Assembly: GCF_019578655.1 (NCBI RefSeq)
Contig: NC_063265.1
Coordinates: 7,040,501-7,104,500, forward strand
Direction: 5' to 3'
Length of the DNA: 64,000 bases
Origin: Ricinus communis
Lineage: Eukaryota > Streptophyta > Magnoliopsida > Malpighiales > Euphorbiaceae
Shown: positions 1 through 13,140 of the stretch, one piece after another
Numbering within the stretch: position 1 is the first letter of the stretch
How the letters are laid out: each line of letters opens with the position of its first letter
Made by a program: the position numbers and the translations under genes
Notes under the pieces: generated by a model
The model's database searches: none
Told to the model about the DNA's origin: nothing
Seen by the model: only the letters and a program-made list of their open reading frames with translations

Positions 1-1737
1 ATTTATTTAATTTTAAAAATAAATAATTTAAATTTATTTATTAAAATAATTAAATTGGACATATTTAATTTGAAGTAGAAGTTCTAAATAGTATTTGATT
101 CTTTATTCATTTTTAATTGCATTATGCATCTTTAGTTATCATTACTATAACTTTGGATAAACATTTGTTTACATAAGCTGGGTCCGTAGCAAGAAGATAA
201 CACGTCTGTTATTTTCATGTCTTGTGAATAATCTTTTTCTTTTCTTCTTTCTCTTTTCTTTTTATAATGTTTTGATCTAATACTTCAATAGACTACTATT
301 TATTTTCAAGCACCAATTTTAAAAGACCACATCAATCGCTTTAGATGATTACAAATAAAAAATAATAAAACCGTAAACCCACTCGGTTTGGAACAAAAAT
401 ATTATTGTTGTTAAACATTAATGATTTTAAATATTATATTAATTCAGTAAAACCTTCGATACTATATATGAATAACATTTATATACTGATAAAAATATAT
501 TCTCAATTTGAGTCAGTTATAAATAAAAATAAATTTTTTATTATAATAAATTATATGTTTTTTAAATTCTATTTTAAAAAATATCATCTATATAGTAATA
601 TTTGTATATATAATTTTAAAATATATATTATATGATATTTTATATCTCACTATAGTATTATTATTTTATCAATTCTATTTATATAATATGATAAGATATT
701 ATTTATCTCTGATTTATGTATTTTATTTATAAAATTAAATATTAAGTCTAAAAAAAAATTAGCACTCAAATTTTTATTAAGTTATAATATCTTTATAATC
801 ATAAATTTTATTTAGTTTCATATATATAATTATATGTCCAGAGCATCTGCAATTTATTTTCCGTCAGGACGCTCCGCAATTTATACTTCACAAATCACAT
901 TAATTTCTTAAAAAAAAAAGTATTTTCCTCATTTTTTAATAATTTAAGGTTGGATTAATATTTTGGCATATTATACCAGTACTCATGTCTTTTTCAAATT
1001 ATGCGATTTCATTAAACTAAATTCTTTTCCGTCTATGTTCACTAAAATCGACTAATTAATTGACCAATTTTAAAAACTAAAACTTCTGTTTGATCATTAA
1101 ATTTTTTATACAATTAAATTCATTCAAATAATCTTTTTATCAGATTAGGATAATACATTTATTTGATATACTTTGAGAATTTTAATAAAGTATCAAAGTC
1201 ACTTTAAATGGTTTTTTATCGAATTAAGATAAATTTATTGTTAATTCTTAATTCAACTTATTCATATTATTTAATAAATAAAACTACCTAAATACTTTTA
1301 TCTCAAATATTATTTAAGTTTAAAAATGTTTTATATAAATTAATTTAAACTTGAGAAAAAAAACCATTTGTCCATATTATTCCGGAATTTTTTTTTTTTC
1401 ATATACTGGAGCTTTAAAGCCTTAAGAAAATTTTTCAATTATAATATCTAAAATTAGTTTATACAAAATATTTTCAAACAAATAAGATTTTAAGAAAAGA
1501 AGTTGTACTTTCTGTTTATTTTTAAATAAAAATTATACGTTGAGGCAAGAAATAAAAATAAATCCATCCTAACTTGATAAAAATATTTGTACGATATTAA
1601 TTTTTAATAAAGTCATCAATTAAATATTTTATCTTAATTTAGTTAAAGAAATTAATTTTAGATTTGATTTTTGGAAAAATGGTCAATGGGAGTATACAAT
1701 GTAATGAATTGAAATAAAAAGACTCAATATATATAGA
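1..1737. other. AT-rich intergenic DNA, no gene seen
   Basis: This stretch is strongly AT-rich with many homopolymer runs. The only open frame of note (405-635, 76 residues, almost entirely I/Y/N/K/F) has the composition expected of random AT-rich DNA and no recognisable domain. I see no tRNA, exon-like coding block or terminal repeats. Confidence 0.6.
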
Positions 1738-2273
1738 GCTTTTGGTTCATCTGATCAATGCAATAGGTAGATAGTGGCTGATAGCTAGTAGCTGGTGGCT
1801 AATAGCTGGTAGCTGGTAGTTAATGACTGATAAATTAAACCGTTTGATAAAATTTTATCAGCAGTTATTGTTAATATGTTAAATGGCCATTGAAAATATA
1901 ATTTATTATTAAATATATTTTATTTTAATATATTATATTTAATAAAATAAATTAATAAAAATAATTTATAATTATTAAAAAATTTATAGTTAATTTTTTT
2001 AACTCAATTGTATTTATTATTAAATAAAAATATTTATAAATATTATTTAAAAGTAGAAATTTAAATTTAAATTCCACTAATAAAAAATTTAAATTTTAAA
2101 TACCATAATTTTAAATATTATAATTACTTAACTATTAAGAATAATTTTAAAATAATAATAATTTATTTTAAAATATAAAAATTTAATTATATAAGAGTAA
2201 GTTATTATTAATAAGCTTAAATAAAAATAATAGTGTCCAAACAAATAAAAAAAATCAAATCAGCTATCAGCCG
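1738..2273. mobile_element. hAT-like MITE, copy A
   Basis: A non-coding AT-rich element of about 0.54 kb. It opens with a TTTGGTTCATC-type end followed by a run rich in GCTGATAG/AGCTGGTAG words, and it closes with ATCAGCTATCAGCCGAA. The same ordered blocks recur at 11553-12223: the GGCTGATAGC cluster, the AAATAAAATTTTAT core, AACTCAATTGTATTTATTA, and CACTAATAAA. The two are therefore copies of one dispersed family. The subterminal TTTGGTT...CCGAA-type ends resemble hAT-derived MITEs; the class is an inference. The target duplication is not clear and the ends are approximate to about 10 bp. Confidence 0.55.
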
Positions 2274-3490
2274 AAAAAAAACTATAAAATAAAAATGATA
2301 CAATCTATAATGGTTCCGAGAATCAAACACCCTCGTAATATTGAAAATATAACATTAGTAAGGGCAAATATCTTTTGAATTAGGATTGTAGAAAGGGAAA
2401 CTGCATCTAAAATTCCTTTATTTTGCCTAGAAGACCTGGCCAGATAAAGATTTCTATATTTTTTAGGCCAACATAAAGTGGAGGTCAACATTGGCAGAAA
2501 GATTTTACAATACATTTTCCATCAGTGTTGAAACTCTATTAAGTCTGTCTTCGACTGACAGTTTTGCCTTAATCAAGACCAAAGCAACAATAAGGGATTC
2601 TAATAACTATTGACTTTCATACAAAAAGAGGTGTTGTTCTATGTAAAGATTTCCAAATTCAAGGCTCCCCATTCTCAAGACCCACACAGGTTCTTTTAAA
2701 TGTGAGATAATAAAATAGAAGGTTATTAGATTTTATATTCAGTTTTATTTTAATTTAGAAATTTTAATTATTTTATATTAATTATTTAATTTAATTTTGA
2801 CTATAATTTAATTAAATTTTTAATAAGAAAATTACATATATTATTATTAATTTCTTATTTATGAAATGACGAAATTGAAATACAATAAAAACTGAATGAT
2901 TAAAGTAAAAAATATTATAAATTTGTGATCAAAACTAAACTAAATGCAAATTAAATCTCCGAACCTAAGATAGGACAGCCAACAGCCTAAGAACTTGGCT
3001 TGGGACCCTAGTTTACAAGGTTGGCTTAAATGAGCAAAGGTGGGTGGTCTCAGATTGAGCCCCCAATTTTAGAGACGTAAACCTAAGGAGCCATGACGAA
3101 TTAACCAAGGCCTGATTAATTCTACTTGCGCCTTCAAGTCTGTTTCCTGTCAATTAGTGGCAGGTCAAACAAACTACGTTAATTAACAAAGTCATTAAGG
3201 GTTAAATTAGCTAAGTAAGAGAAAGGGCCTGAAATTGTATTTAGTATTTCGTTTAAATTCTCCCATAAGGAGCCCGGGGGAAGAAATAATGGATCTCCAA
3301 AATTAAGTTCCAACCAGAAGGCATTTCTATCTAATTTAATCGTTGGTTTATAAATGGTTACTATTGCACATTTGAAACAAAATCTAAATTGCACGAAAAT
3401 GAAAATGAAAAACTCTACATGCTACAATATATGATATATGAAAAATCTTTTAAGAAAAGCTAAAAAAATTAAATACTAGGGAAACATTAA

Positions 3491-3547
<57 letters not shown>

Positions 3548-5533
3548 GTTTTTAACTAAAATTTAGATAAGATTATTTATGAAAATTTAAAATACTAAAA
3601 CAATAAATTGCTATTCTAAATTTTCTATTCCATTACCATTTTTATTATCATCAATATTATTAGTAAAATTTATATAAAATAATTCATATATATTAATAAT
3701 TAAGTGAAGTACAAATTAGATAATTTGCATAATTACTCATGTTACTTATAATAAATATTATATAAAAAGTATTTTATGTCTTATTTGCATGATTATTTCA
3801 CTAAAATATTAACTTAATTTTAAATATAGCTATTTATATACCAAGAAAAGAATGATATATAAAACGAGATATGTATATATAGAAACTTTTAAATATAATT
3901 ATTTTTAAAAATTTTAAATATAAAACAATTAAAAATTAGCAATATTAAAAAAATTATATAGGAGGAAAAGGTTGGTAATCATCTATAAATAGTTAGTGAA
4001 ATAAATAAGAAAAAAAGTTAAAAATTCTTCTTAAATTAGGAAATCTAATTAAATGAAAAAAGTTTCATTTCTAAGTAGGAAGATAAATAAAGAGAAATAG
4101 ATTGAAAATTCTTTTCGAAATAGAAAACTCAATTAAATATAATTTTTTTAAAAATAAGAAAATAAAAAATAATAAAAAATATTTTTTAAGATTTCTGAAA
4201 CATGTTAAAAGATTTTCTTGGAAGAATATGATGTCCAATACAAAAATGTAACCCATATTTAAGATTTCCTTGCAACCTAGAAGAAAATGATATCTAGCAA
4301 CCTTCCAATAGTAATTACCTCCGCACAAAACAAAGCATACAAAAGGAGAATTAATGCATGAGACTAGTAAACCCCCTGCTGCATTTGATGCTTCCGTTGA
4401 TTTCCAAACGATATCATTGTTTTCCCTGTCAATAATATTTGTCAATTTGACGCATATATCTTCCTTACTGCTGGAGAATAAACCCAATTACTCGCCCACT
4501 TTCTGAGTCTTAACACAAGGGCTTCTTCTAGATAGACTTGGATTAGGGTTAGGTGGGAAAAGTAGGATCAAGGTTAGTGGCAGGGCAAAATGGTGGAGAA
4601 TTTGAGGCTGGGATGATTGTGTTCATATTTTATTTCAATATTCGCACATTTATACACTCATATGAGAACAAAAAAGGAATATGAATAAGCCATTTATTCT
4701 TACAAAACTTAGTCCTGATTTTCACTTGCCAATAATCAAATCAAGAGTCAGATTGTAATCCTACAAGGGTTAACAAAAACCAAAAAGCATACAGTTTTCT
4801 ATTATTGTTATATAATATTAATTATGAGCATAATATAGTTATTCAAAGATGCCTATGTTAAATAAAAGATGGTCATGAATGAACATCATTACATGCAAAA
4901 CTCGACCCACTTGCATAATCCAACCAAAACAATGAATCCTATGCTAATACTTGATAGTAAGCACTTATTAAATCGATGGAATCTTATCACATCACCAAAC
5001 ACACAGAATTATATGGGACATTAAAATAGTAATAAAAAAATGGTTATAATTTTTTAATAATATTTTTTAAGAACGTTTATATTTTTATTTTAGTTGGAAT
5101 TCTTTATTTGATCCAGATATGGATGCTGCAATGACATACTTAATTCCAGTCCAGACTAATTATGACTTTATAAATATTATAGGAAAGTCCGTATAATTAC
5201 ACTTAACAGAAATTACTATTACAGATAAAAGAAAAATTTTAAGGAAAAAAATAAAAATAAAAATTCCTTAAATACTCATCAGAAATAAAGAAACATTAAC
5301 AGGATATCAGTGCTAAAAATGAAATAATTTTGTTGCTGGACATATAGATTTAAAATAATTTGGAAATGAAATTATTTTGGTCCATATAATATTGACACAG
5401 GGATATATACCAAAACTGACCAACATTATTATTTTAGTAACAGACAAAGCCGGCCCCGATAATGACACATAATTAATCTCTTTCTTTACTTTATTTTTTT
5501 AATGACAGTCCCAATATTCTATACTGACTTTTC
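2274..5533. other. Intergenic region, no supported gene
   Basis: AT-rich DNA with a few less AT-rich islands around 2500-2700, 2950-3400 and 4200-4600. Minus-strand open frames at 2282-2515, 3179-3394 and 4071-4487 (138 residues) were examined. None gives a recognisable domain or an extendable splice model. The last could be a decayed gene or transposon fragment, because its first 90 residues have a protein-like composition before it runs into F/L/I-rich sequence. Confidence 0.5.
3494..3544. repeat. (TA)n microsatellite
   Basis: About 25 uninterrupted AT dinucleotides in intergenic DNA. Such tracts are self-complementary and usually polymorphic in length. Confidence 0.95.
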
Positions 5534-5541
5534 TTGCTCCT

Positions 5542-5561
5542 TCTCTCTCTCTCTCTCTCTC
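5542..5561. repeat. Short (CT)n tract upstream of TOL
   Basis: Ten CT dinucleotides about 770 bp upstream of the TOL start codon. Pyrimidine tracts of this sort are frequent in plant promoters and 5' leaders. A promoter role here is only a possibility. Confidence 0.7.
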
Positions 5562-6324
5562 AAAACAAACACAACAATATCACAAAAAAAGTGGCGAGTG
5601 AAGAAAAGGTAGGCCTTAAAGTATCGGTTTCTGCTCCGCACAAGCCAACCTGTACTCGCTATCACTTACATCTATCCTTTCAGTTAGGCAAAATGCAATT
5701 TCAACCCCTTAACGTTTTTAATTTTATTTTATTAATTTTATTGACCCTTATACTTTTATTATTTCTTTTACTAAATATCCAGTAGCTCTTTTTGATGATA
5801 AAAATAAAAATATAAGGATTTAATATAACAAATCATAAAACGTAACCCAGTAAAAATATAAGAGCTTAAAAGAATAGATATAAATTTATGGATTTATTGA
5901 AAAGTTAAAGGGCTCATAGTGTGTTTTGGCTTTCAATTATGTATTACAATCGCAACAACGCGTGTACATCACAGCACTGATTTAGAGTGTGAGCATATAA
6001 AGAGAGATGCTATTAAAGAGAGCAAGAAAAGGAAAGACACGAAAAAATCGGATTTTCCGGGTGAAGGATAGAATTCTAACATTGCAAATAATAAATAAAT
6101 AAGTGAATATTATCGACATAAAAGCATTAAATTGAAATTGTAGTTTCCTGGAAATTGAATTCCACAGAATTGTACTAAAGACTTTTCTCTTTTATCTTTT
6201 GTTCTTGTGTTGTTAGAGTTTTGTTTATATCTCCAAATTTAGCAAAGAAAAACAAAAGAAGAAAAGGAGAAAAAGAAGAAGAAAAAGGAGAAGAAAAGTT
6301 AGGTTTTTGCACAGAGAGAAAGAG

Positions 6325-9300
6325 ATGGCTGTGGCATCATCATCGTCGGCGAGTGTAGCGGTGGAAAAGGCGACGAGCGATCTTCTAATAGGACCTGATT
6401 GGACTATGAATATTGATATTTGTGATTCTCTCAATTCTAATCGTTGGTAAACTTTTTAAAACCAATTCCGTTGCTTTGGTCTTTTTTTTTTTTTTTTGGA
6501 GTTGACTTGGTTATGAATTTGTGTTTTTTTGTTTAGAATTTTGTTAGAGATATAAACACGTGCAAATTTAAATTTATGTTTATGCATCAAAAGTTTGATT
6601 CTTTTCTTATCTTGTGAAATAAAATCTTTGTGCTTGAAATTGCAGAGTTGGGAGTGTTAAGTTTGACTTCTTTGATGAATTTAGTTTTAAGATTTATTGG
6701 AACTAATTTAAGAGATTGGTAAAAAGTGTGTATACATATCATTTTAGATGATAAAAGACTGTAATTTTATTGCAGTAGGATGGTGAATTAAATTAATAAA
6801 AGGAAGTGTGGATTTATTTGGTGAATGAAGACTTAGTGCTTGTTCTAGTTGTTGGTGTTGGATTTCAATAATTTTGTTTTTTTGGCTGAAATTCTCAGGC
6901 TGGCAAAAGATGTTGTGAAAGCTGTGAAGAAAAGATTGCAGCACAAGAACCCTAAAGTGCAACTACTGGATTTGACGGTACTTCTATTTCAGTTTTCTTT
7001 TTTCTTTTTTATTCTTTTCGCAGTGCCATAGTTTGCAATTTGAATAAGTTATGGGATAATAGAATGTTACTGTCTGCATCTTTTTCTACTTTGAATGATT
7101 TTCACCTCATGCCGATTCTGTTTTGTAGCTGTTGGAAACAATGGTAAAGAACTGTGGTGATTATGTCCATTTCCAAATTGCAGAAAAGAACATACTAGGA
7201 GAGATGGTCAGAATTGTAAAGAAGAAGGTAAATGTAATTCACTATAGTGTGCATGGTTAATAAATTTAATTTATTGCCTTTTGAATCTTATTAGTTGATC
7301 ATCTGAAGTTGTTCTGTTTCAAGAATAAAACTATGAATTCTGGCCACGTAGTATGTGAAGGCGTCAAAAGAAAGAAAAAATAATTGTGGTATAATAATGT
7401 AGTGATGTTTTTGAACTATTTGTTTCTTGGAATCGGTACATTGTTGTCCTTCATGTTCTAATACATTCATATAGTATGCCCCTTTTCTCGCCTACCCCTC
7501 TTTTTTTTCTTGGTAATTGATAATCTTTTATCATTTTGCAACTCATGCTATGAGCTATCTGTCCATGACTTCTAATTCTGATCTTGTAATTATATTATCA
7601 TTTAAGCCTATAGTGATTTGCAGCTTAGTCATATTCTAAACAATTATTTGCGCCAATCTTGCAGACAGATATGCATGTAAGAGATAAAATTCTGGTTTTG
7701 TTGGATTCTTGGCAAGAGGCATTTGGTGGGCCAGGAGGGAAACATCCTCAGTACTATTGGGCATACGAGGAACTAAGGGTAAAATTTCAATAATTGCACT
7801 CTTTATTACTAGTTCTAGTAAATGTATAGTATTTTATAAATTTCTATCTAAATGACTTCTTATATGGTAGGTCATAAACTGTCTGTCGTTAACTAAGGGT
7901 GCTTGTGAATGGCCATGATTTGGCTCTGGATTGCACGAATCTGATTTAAGAAACCTGTGTGTTCCATGTTAATAAACAGTGCAGTCAATCAGATACAGGG
8001 AAAATCCTTTTTGGGGAATATCACCCTTTATTGCTTCTAAGAAAATGAGAGAATCTTTTAACTTATTAATGAACAATATGAGCCATGAATTGATGAGTAC
8101 GAGTTTCTAATCATGGAATATACAAATGCAGCGGTCTGGGGTGGAGTTCCCCCAGCGCTCTATGGATGCAGCTCCAATATTTACACCCCCAGTCAGTCAT
8201 TTAACAATGAGGCATGCTCAAGCTGGATATGGAATGCCTAGCAATTCTTCTAGACGACTTGATGAAACAATGGCAACAGAGATTGAAGGCTTAAGGTGAG
8301 AGTTGACTTCTAATTTTGCACATTTTAGCCTCTAATATATTTCTTAAATTTATAGAATCCTTCTTTTCCATAATAATTTCCTGATAATTTTTTAATTATC
8401 TTAGCTTACCAAGCTTGGATTCAATGCGGAATGTAATGGAGCTCTTGGGTGACATGCTGCAAGCTGTTAACCCTGATGATCGTGATGTAAGTTTGCAATG
8501 TTGACCTTTTTCTTTTTACTTTCCGAAACAGAGAAAAAGTTTGATTTGCTTTGGATTTTTACTTTTCTTAAGGCTGTAAAAGATGAAATCATAGTTGATC
8601 TTGTTAATCGATGTCGGTCCAACCAGAAGAAGTTGATGCAGATGCTGACTACTACTGGGTTAGTTATCTTAATGTCTATTGCTGGCGCCGGTTACCTATG
8701 TGTGTTTGCATGTGTTTTTCCATACAAAGTTGTGTGTGCATGACTTAAGTTTTGTCTTGGTTGGCAGGGACGAGGAACTTCTTGGTCAGGGCCTTGAATT
8801 AAATGACAGTCTACAAAATTTGCTTGCAAAACATGATGTTATAGCTTCAGGTCATCCTATGCCAACTCAAGTTGCTAATTTGAGTCTGAAGCCAAGTGAG
8901 GGATGCTCCTCTAGTATCAAACAGATGGAAGTAAAAGACTTTGGCTCAAGTCCTAGTAGTAATGCCACAGTGACAGGTACTTCCACAACGAGGAGCCACC
9001 TAGACGAAGAGGACGAAGAAGAGGATGACTTTGCACAGCTAGCTCGGAGGTATAGAAGCCCTTCTTATATGTTGTTAGTTTCATAATGTTATGCAATTTA
9101 GTCGAGCAGTTGTGGGATAAAGCTAAAATTGCTTTGGACCTTTTAAATGGTATTCATTTGGTAGGATTGACTGTATATCATAATTATTAGCTGGTTTGAA
9201 GTGGCATTTGAGTTGAAAATCCAGAAATTTTTGGACTCATTTTACAACCTGCATTCCTCATTAACCTCTTTGGAATATCTGTGACTTGTTGATCTATTCT

Positions 9301-10561
9301 ATTTGCTATACTTTCTGCATTGTTCATTCAATTAAGTTGCAAGGTTGATTTATATTCAGTGCTTTCTCTCCCTTATGAATGCAGGCACTCAAGACCACAG
9401 TCAAGTCCATCACAGACAAAATATGCAACGAGTGATGCACTTGTGCCAGTATCCGCCAGTAGTGCAACTTCATGCACATCCACACCCACACCCACACCCA
9501 CTGCTTCAACTTCTACTCCCATTGCACTTGTACTTGCAATTCCTGATCCACCTGCACCAGTTAGGACTACAAAAGAGCAGGATATGATTGACCTTTTGAG
9601 TATCGCCTTGTCAACAACATCAACCTCCCATCAATCTGACACCCCTCACACTCCACCAGCCTCTAATCAGAGCATGCCTCAAGCACCCGTCTCCAGCACA
9701 CAGGGCAATACTTACGTTTCCCAAACTTATCCTGGAAACCAAGGGCAGGCAGCATTCAACAGTTACGTTGTTCCATGGGCCCAGCCTCAACCACAGCAGC
9801 AGTTACAATTTCCATCTCAACCCCATTCACAGACCCGAATCCAGCAACAACTGCAACCTCAGCCCCAACGTCATCCACAGGCTATGTCCCAGTCCCAACC
9901 TCTGGCTCAGCAGCACTTTTCATCTCAATCTCAACCACAACCATGTTCTCAACCTCAGCCTCAGCCTCAGCCTCTGCAACAATTCCAAAATCAGTTTCAG
10001 GAACAACCATATTCTCAGCCTCAGCCTCAACAAGCATTCCAAATTGAATCTCAACAGCTACATACTCAGCAAAAGCCTCAAGCTCAAATTCAGCCTGTGC
10101 CCCAGCAAAAATTCCAACCACAGCATCAACAGCAATTTCAGCAACAACTGCAGCCACAGTATACTCAGTACTCATCTAACTATCCCCCTCCACCTTGGGC
10201 AGCTACACCTGGTTATGCGAATGGCCAAAGTCATCCATCTACCACTAGCAATATGTTCTCAACTCCACAAAACAATGCAGCTGCATCTTATACGCCTGCA
10301 CAAGCACCTAGGTCCATGCAACATAACAATTCCTTCAATTCGAGAGGAAGCAATGCATTAGCCATGAATGGCAATCCTTGGGCAAGTTCCGGACCTAGGA
10401 ACACTACACCTCCAGGCCAGAAGCCTTTCATTCCCTCCTACAGATTATTTGAAGATCTAAATGTTCTTGGCAATGCAGATGGAAGGTTTAAGATGAATGG
10501 AAGCACATCACCAAGCTTGTCAGGACCTTCTAGTCAGGGGATGGTGGGAGGGAGGAAGTGA
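6325..10561 (+). CDS. TOM1-LIKE (TOL) protein, VHS-GAT ubiquitin receptor, nine exons
   Basis: Coding exons: 6325-6446, 6899-6977, 7129-7227, 7665-7778, 8132-8295, 8405-8486, 8573-8658, 8768-9049 and 9385-10561. All introns are GT-AG, the frame is kept throughout, and the total is 2205 nt (734 residues). The start ATG follows a purine-rich leader and is the first M of a frame reading [11 protein letters not shown]. Residues about 10-140 form a VHS domain ([48 protein letters not shown]). Residues about 175-285 form a GAT domain ([29 protein letters not shown]). An acidic linker ([10 protein letters not shown]) precedes a long Q/P/S-rich tail. The tail starts with a conserved [13 protein letters not shown] block and ends with [18 protein letters not shown] proteins act as ESCRT-0-like receptors that bind ubiquitinated plasma-membrane cargo on endosomes for vacuolar sorting. 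The gene is convergent with RAPTOR. Family assignment is firm; which TOL paralogue it is cannot be settled here. Confidence 0.93.
9775..10170 (+). repeat. Q/P codon repeat tract in the last TOL exon
   Basis: A dense run of CAG/CAA (Gln), CCA/CCT (Pro) and TCT/CAT codons, visible as repeated CAGCCTCAG and CAACCTCAG words. It encodes a low-complexity glutamine/proline-rich region in the middle of the TOL tail. Its repetitiveness makes it open in several frames on both strands; those other frames are shadows. Confidence 0.85.
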
Positions 10562-11010
10562 AATGCTAGTGGTAGAGCACATAAGCTGGATATATATCAC
10601 TGTGAATATGGTTTATATGGGTATTTTCGTTCAGATTGGAATGTATCTAAAAAGAATTATACATTGATCAGATCATTGTTCCAATGTCTATATTTTCATG
10701 AAGTTGCTACAGTGATTGCCTATTATTATTCTTCTGAATCCATGAAATTGAATTACTATCGCCGTGGTGTCTAAGCCTCAAATGTGTCAAAACAGAGTCA
10801 TCAGCGAGAAGATAAATTTTCAATTTTCATGTTATAATCTGCTTTTCGCTTCTAGGATATGATATCTTGTGTTGTGGTCAAAATTAAATGGTTTCCGGAT
10901 GCTGATGTTGAGCGTTGCAGCTCGAATTCCTATTATGATTCCCATTACAAAACTTTAAAGGAGGAAAGACATGATCCAGTTCCTCGCGTTACAATTACGA
11001 GTGGCAAAAT

Positions 11011-11082
11011 CGCCGTTGCCGGGGATCGAACCCGGGTCATCCGCGTGACAGGCGGGAATACTCACCACTATACTACAACGAC
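11011..11082 (-). tRNA. tRNA-Asp (GTC)
   Basis: The minus strand gives a 72-nt cloverleaf of the standard plant nuclear tRNA-Asp type. The acceptor stem is GTCGTTG paired with CAACGGC plus discriminator G. The A box TAGTATAGTGG is present. The anticodon loop is CTGTCAC, with anticodon GTC. The B box GGTTCGATCC and a perfect T-arm are present. CCA is not encoded, as expected. Two departures are visible: a T2-G71 wobble in the acceptor stem, and an A at position 43 where G is usual, giving a C27-A43 mismatch at the top of the anticodon stem. The gene is probably functional but may be slightly impaired. Confidence 0.93.
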
Positions 11083-11552
11083 TTCTTGACACCTGTGCTC
11101 CTAATTTAATTTACCGCGTAACCATGTGCGCTAGGGCTTTTTAACTAATAAGATAGTAATTTCAATGTTGTTAGCCCTCTAGAGTTCATGACAGAATTTA
11201 ACTGTAGGCTAAGAATTGAAATTAATATTAAAAATTTTCAAATCATAATTATTTTTGCAGTTAAGTCAATTCTTAATAAAGAAGTGCAGCTTAAATTCTT
11301 TGAGTTAAAAATATTTATAATTAAAATAATAGCAATACATTCTATTATGTATTTAATTTATTAATAGTCAAATTATCTGACTTTTTTTTCTAAATGAGTG
11401 CAGATCTAATTCTTCAAATTAAAAATAATATTTATATTTATATTTAATAATAATAATAATATAATTTGTAAAACGTAGAGAAAAGGCAATTAGTTTTGCA
11501 TGATTACTTTGCGTTGACTAGCGAGAGCAATATATATCAAAGATTAAAGAAA
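11083..11552. other. Intergenic DNA 5' of the tRNA gene
   Basis: AT-rich DNA lying upstream of the minus-strand tRNA. No coding block or repeat boundary is recognised. Confidence 0.5.
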
Positions 11553-12223
11553 TGTTTGGTTCGACTTATCAACGTAGTTGATAACTCACATGTTTGGCTC
11601 GACTAATCAATGTAGCTAGTGGCTGATAGCCGGTAATTAATAAATTAAATAATTTAATAAAATTTTATTAATGGTTGTTGTTAGTATATTCAATAACTAT
11701 TCGTAGTATAACTGATTTTTAAATTTATTTTATTTTATTCTATTATACTATTTTTAATGACATATTAGCGAAAACAGTTTATAATATAATTAATTTTTTT
11801 TAGGTCAATTGTATTTATTACTAAAATTTATTTTGAAAGTAGGAATTAAAATTCAAATCTCACTAATAAAGAAAATTATAATTTGAAATGCCATAACTGT
11901 TGAACTATTGAGTATAATTTTAAAATAATAACTATTTATCATATAAATTGTAAAAAATTAATTATAAAATATCAACTTTAAGTAAATTATTATTAATAAA
12001 TTTTAATAACAACAATGTTGTTTAAATTATAAAAAAATAAGTTATTAGTTAATAGAAAAAAAAAACTCTAAAATAAAACTATATAATCATCAACTGATTG
12101 GAACTAAACCAGCTATCATTCTGTCAATTTTTAAGTTTTACCGAACAATTTAACCTAGTTATTCAACGAAAAATAACCACCAGCAATATAAAATCTATAA
12201 ACTAAATAGGAGACAGCCGAACA
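11553..12223. mobile_element. hAT-like MITE, copy B
   Basis: A second member of the family seen at 1738-2273, with the same ordered internal blocks. The left end reads TGTTTGGTTCGACT and the right end reads AGACAGCCGAACA, an imperfect inverted pair typical of hAT-type MITEs. The left terminus is present twice in tandem: TGTTTGGTTCGACTTATC at 11553 and TGTTTGGCTCGACTAATC at about 11591. A local duplication of the end is therefore likely. There is no coding capacity. Confidence 0.6.
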
Positions 12224-13140
12224 TTAGATGTCTTTTAAGATTTGATTCTTTATTGCTTATTTCTTAGTCATTTTTAGGGTTAGAATCATTTCAAGACTCT
12301 ATATTCTTTTACCTCAGAAACAACAAAAAAAGTAAAAGGTATTAAATAATTCTAAAAATTTTAAAAATAATAAATAAATTCTTACAAAAAATTAATAAAA
12401 TATAAAAGAACTTAATCCAAGATTTTTTATAGTAAGAATGAATAAGGAATTTAGATCATTTTATATATAAAATAAATTAAATTATTATTTTAATATGTAA
12501 ACAGCACCATAATATATATATAACTTAGCAAATTCAGATACCTAATTAAAAAAAAAAATTCAAAAATATTAGGATCGAAAAATCAAAACATTAGAACATT
12601 AAATCTATAATTATCCCGTTAGAAGGGCGAATACTGAAGCCGTCTTATTTACTAGAATACCACACCTACCTACCAACCGCCGCGGCCATCGTTCACCATC
12701 CACCCACTATCACCACTTATGTATTAATACATTGATATTAGTACTGATTAATAATTTAATTTAAAAATCAATCCAAAATTGTTTAAGAATAGCTTTTTTT
12801 TCTTCAGAAGATATTATTGTATTCCTTTCATATGAAGTAAACATGGCCTGAGACTTGATCCGGCTCAACTGTTTGTGCAAGTAAAAAACAATTTGCTCAA
12901 GCGTTCTTTTCAAAATAAATAAAGAAAAAATAGTAGAAATTAACTGCAATAATGCACTCAAAAATTCAAATCGTTGAAAAAATAGTAAACTGAAATCAAC
13001 GACTCCTCATTCTACTTAAAAAGGGCTAATAAAAGTAGATGGCATACACTGCACGCAGAAAAGAACAACCACTATTGCAAAATCAATGATGCATCCCGCT
13101 CACTACCCACATAAAAGTTCAGCGAATAAATATATAAGAT
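12224..13140. other. Intergenic DNA between MITE B and the RAPTOR 3' side
   Basis: AT-rich sequence with one C-rich island at about 12660-12715 (CCACC-type words). No exon or repeat could be assigned. Confidence 0.5.

Noticed and set aside
3494..3544. TA run as a replication origin or matrix attachment site
   Set aside because: A simple microsatellite explains it; no further evidence.
4071..4487. 138-residue minus-strand frame
   Set aside because: The first part looks protein-like, but no family is recognised and the rest is low-complexity; not called a gene.
9882..10175. Minus-strand Glu/Ala/Val-rich open frame, and alternative plus-strand Ser/Leu-rich frames
   Set aside because: They are other-frame readings of the Gln/Pro codon repeats in the last TOL exon.
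10859..11089. 76-residue plus-strand open frame
   Set aside because: It runs antisense through the tRNA-Asp gene and has no domain; it is a chance frame.
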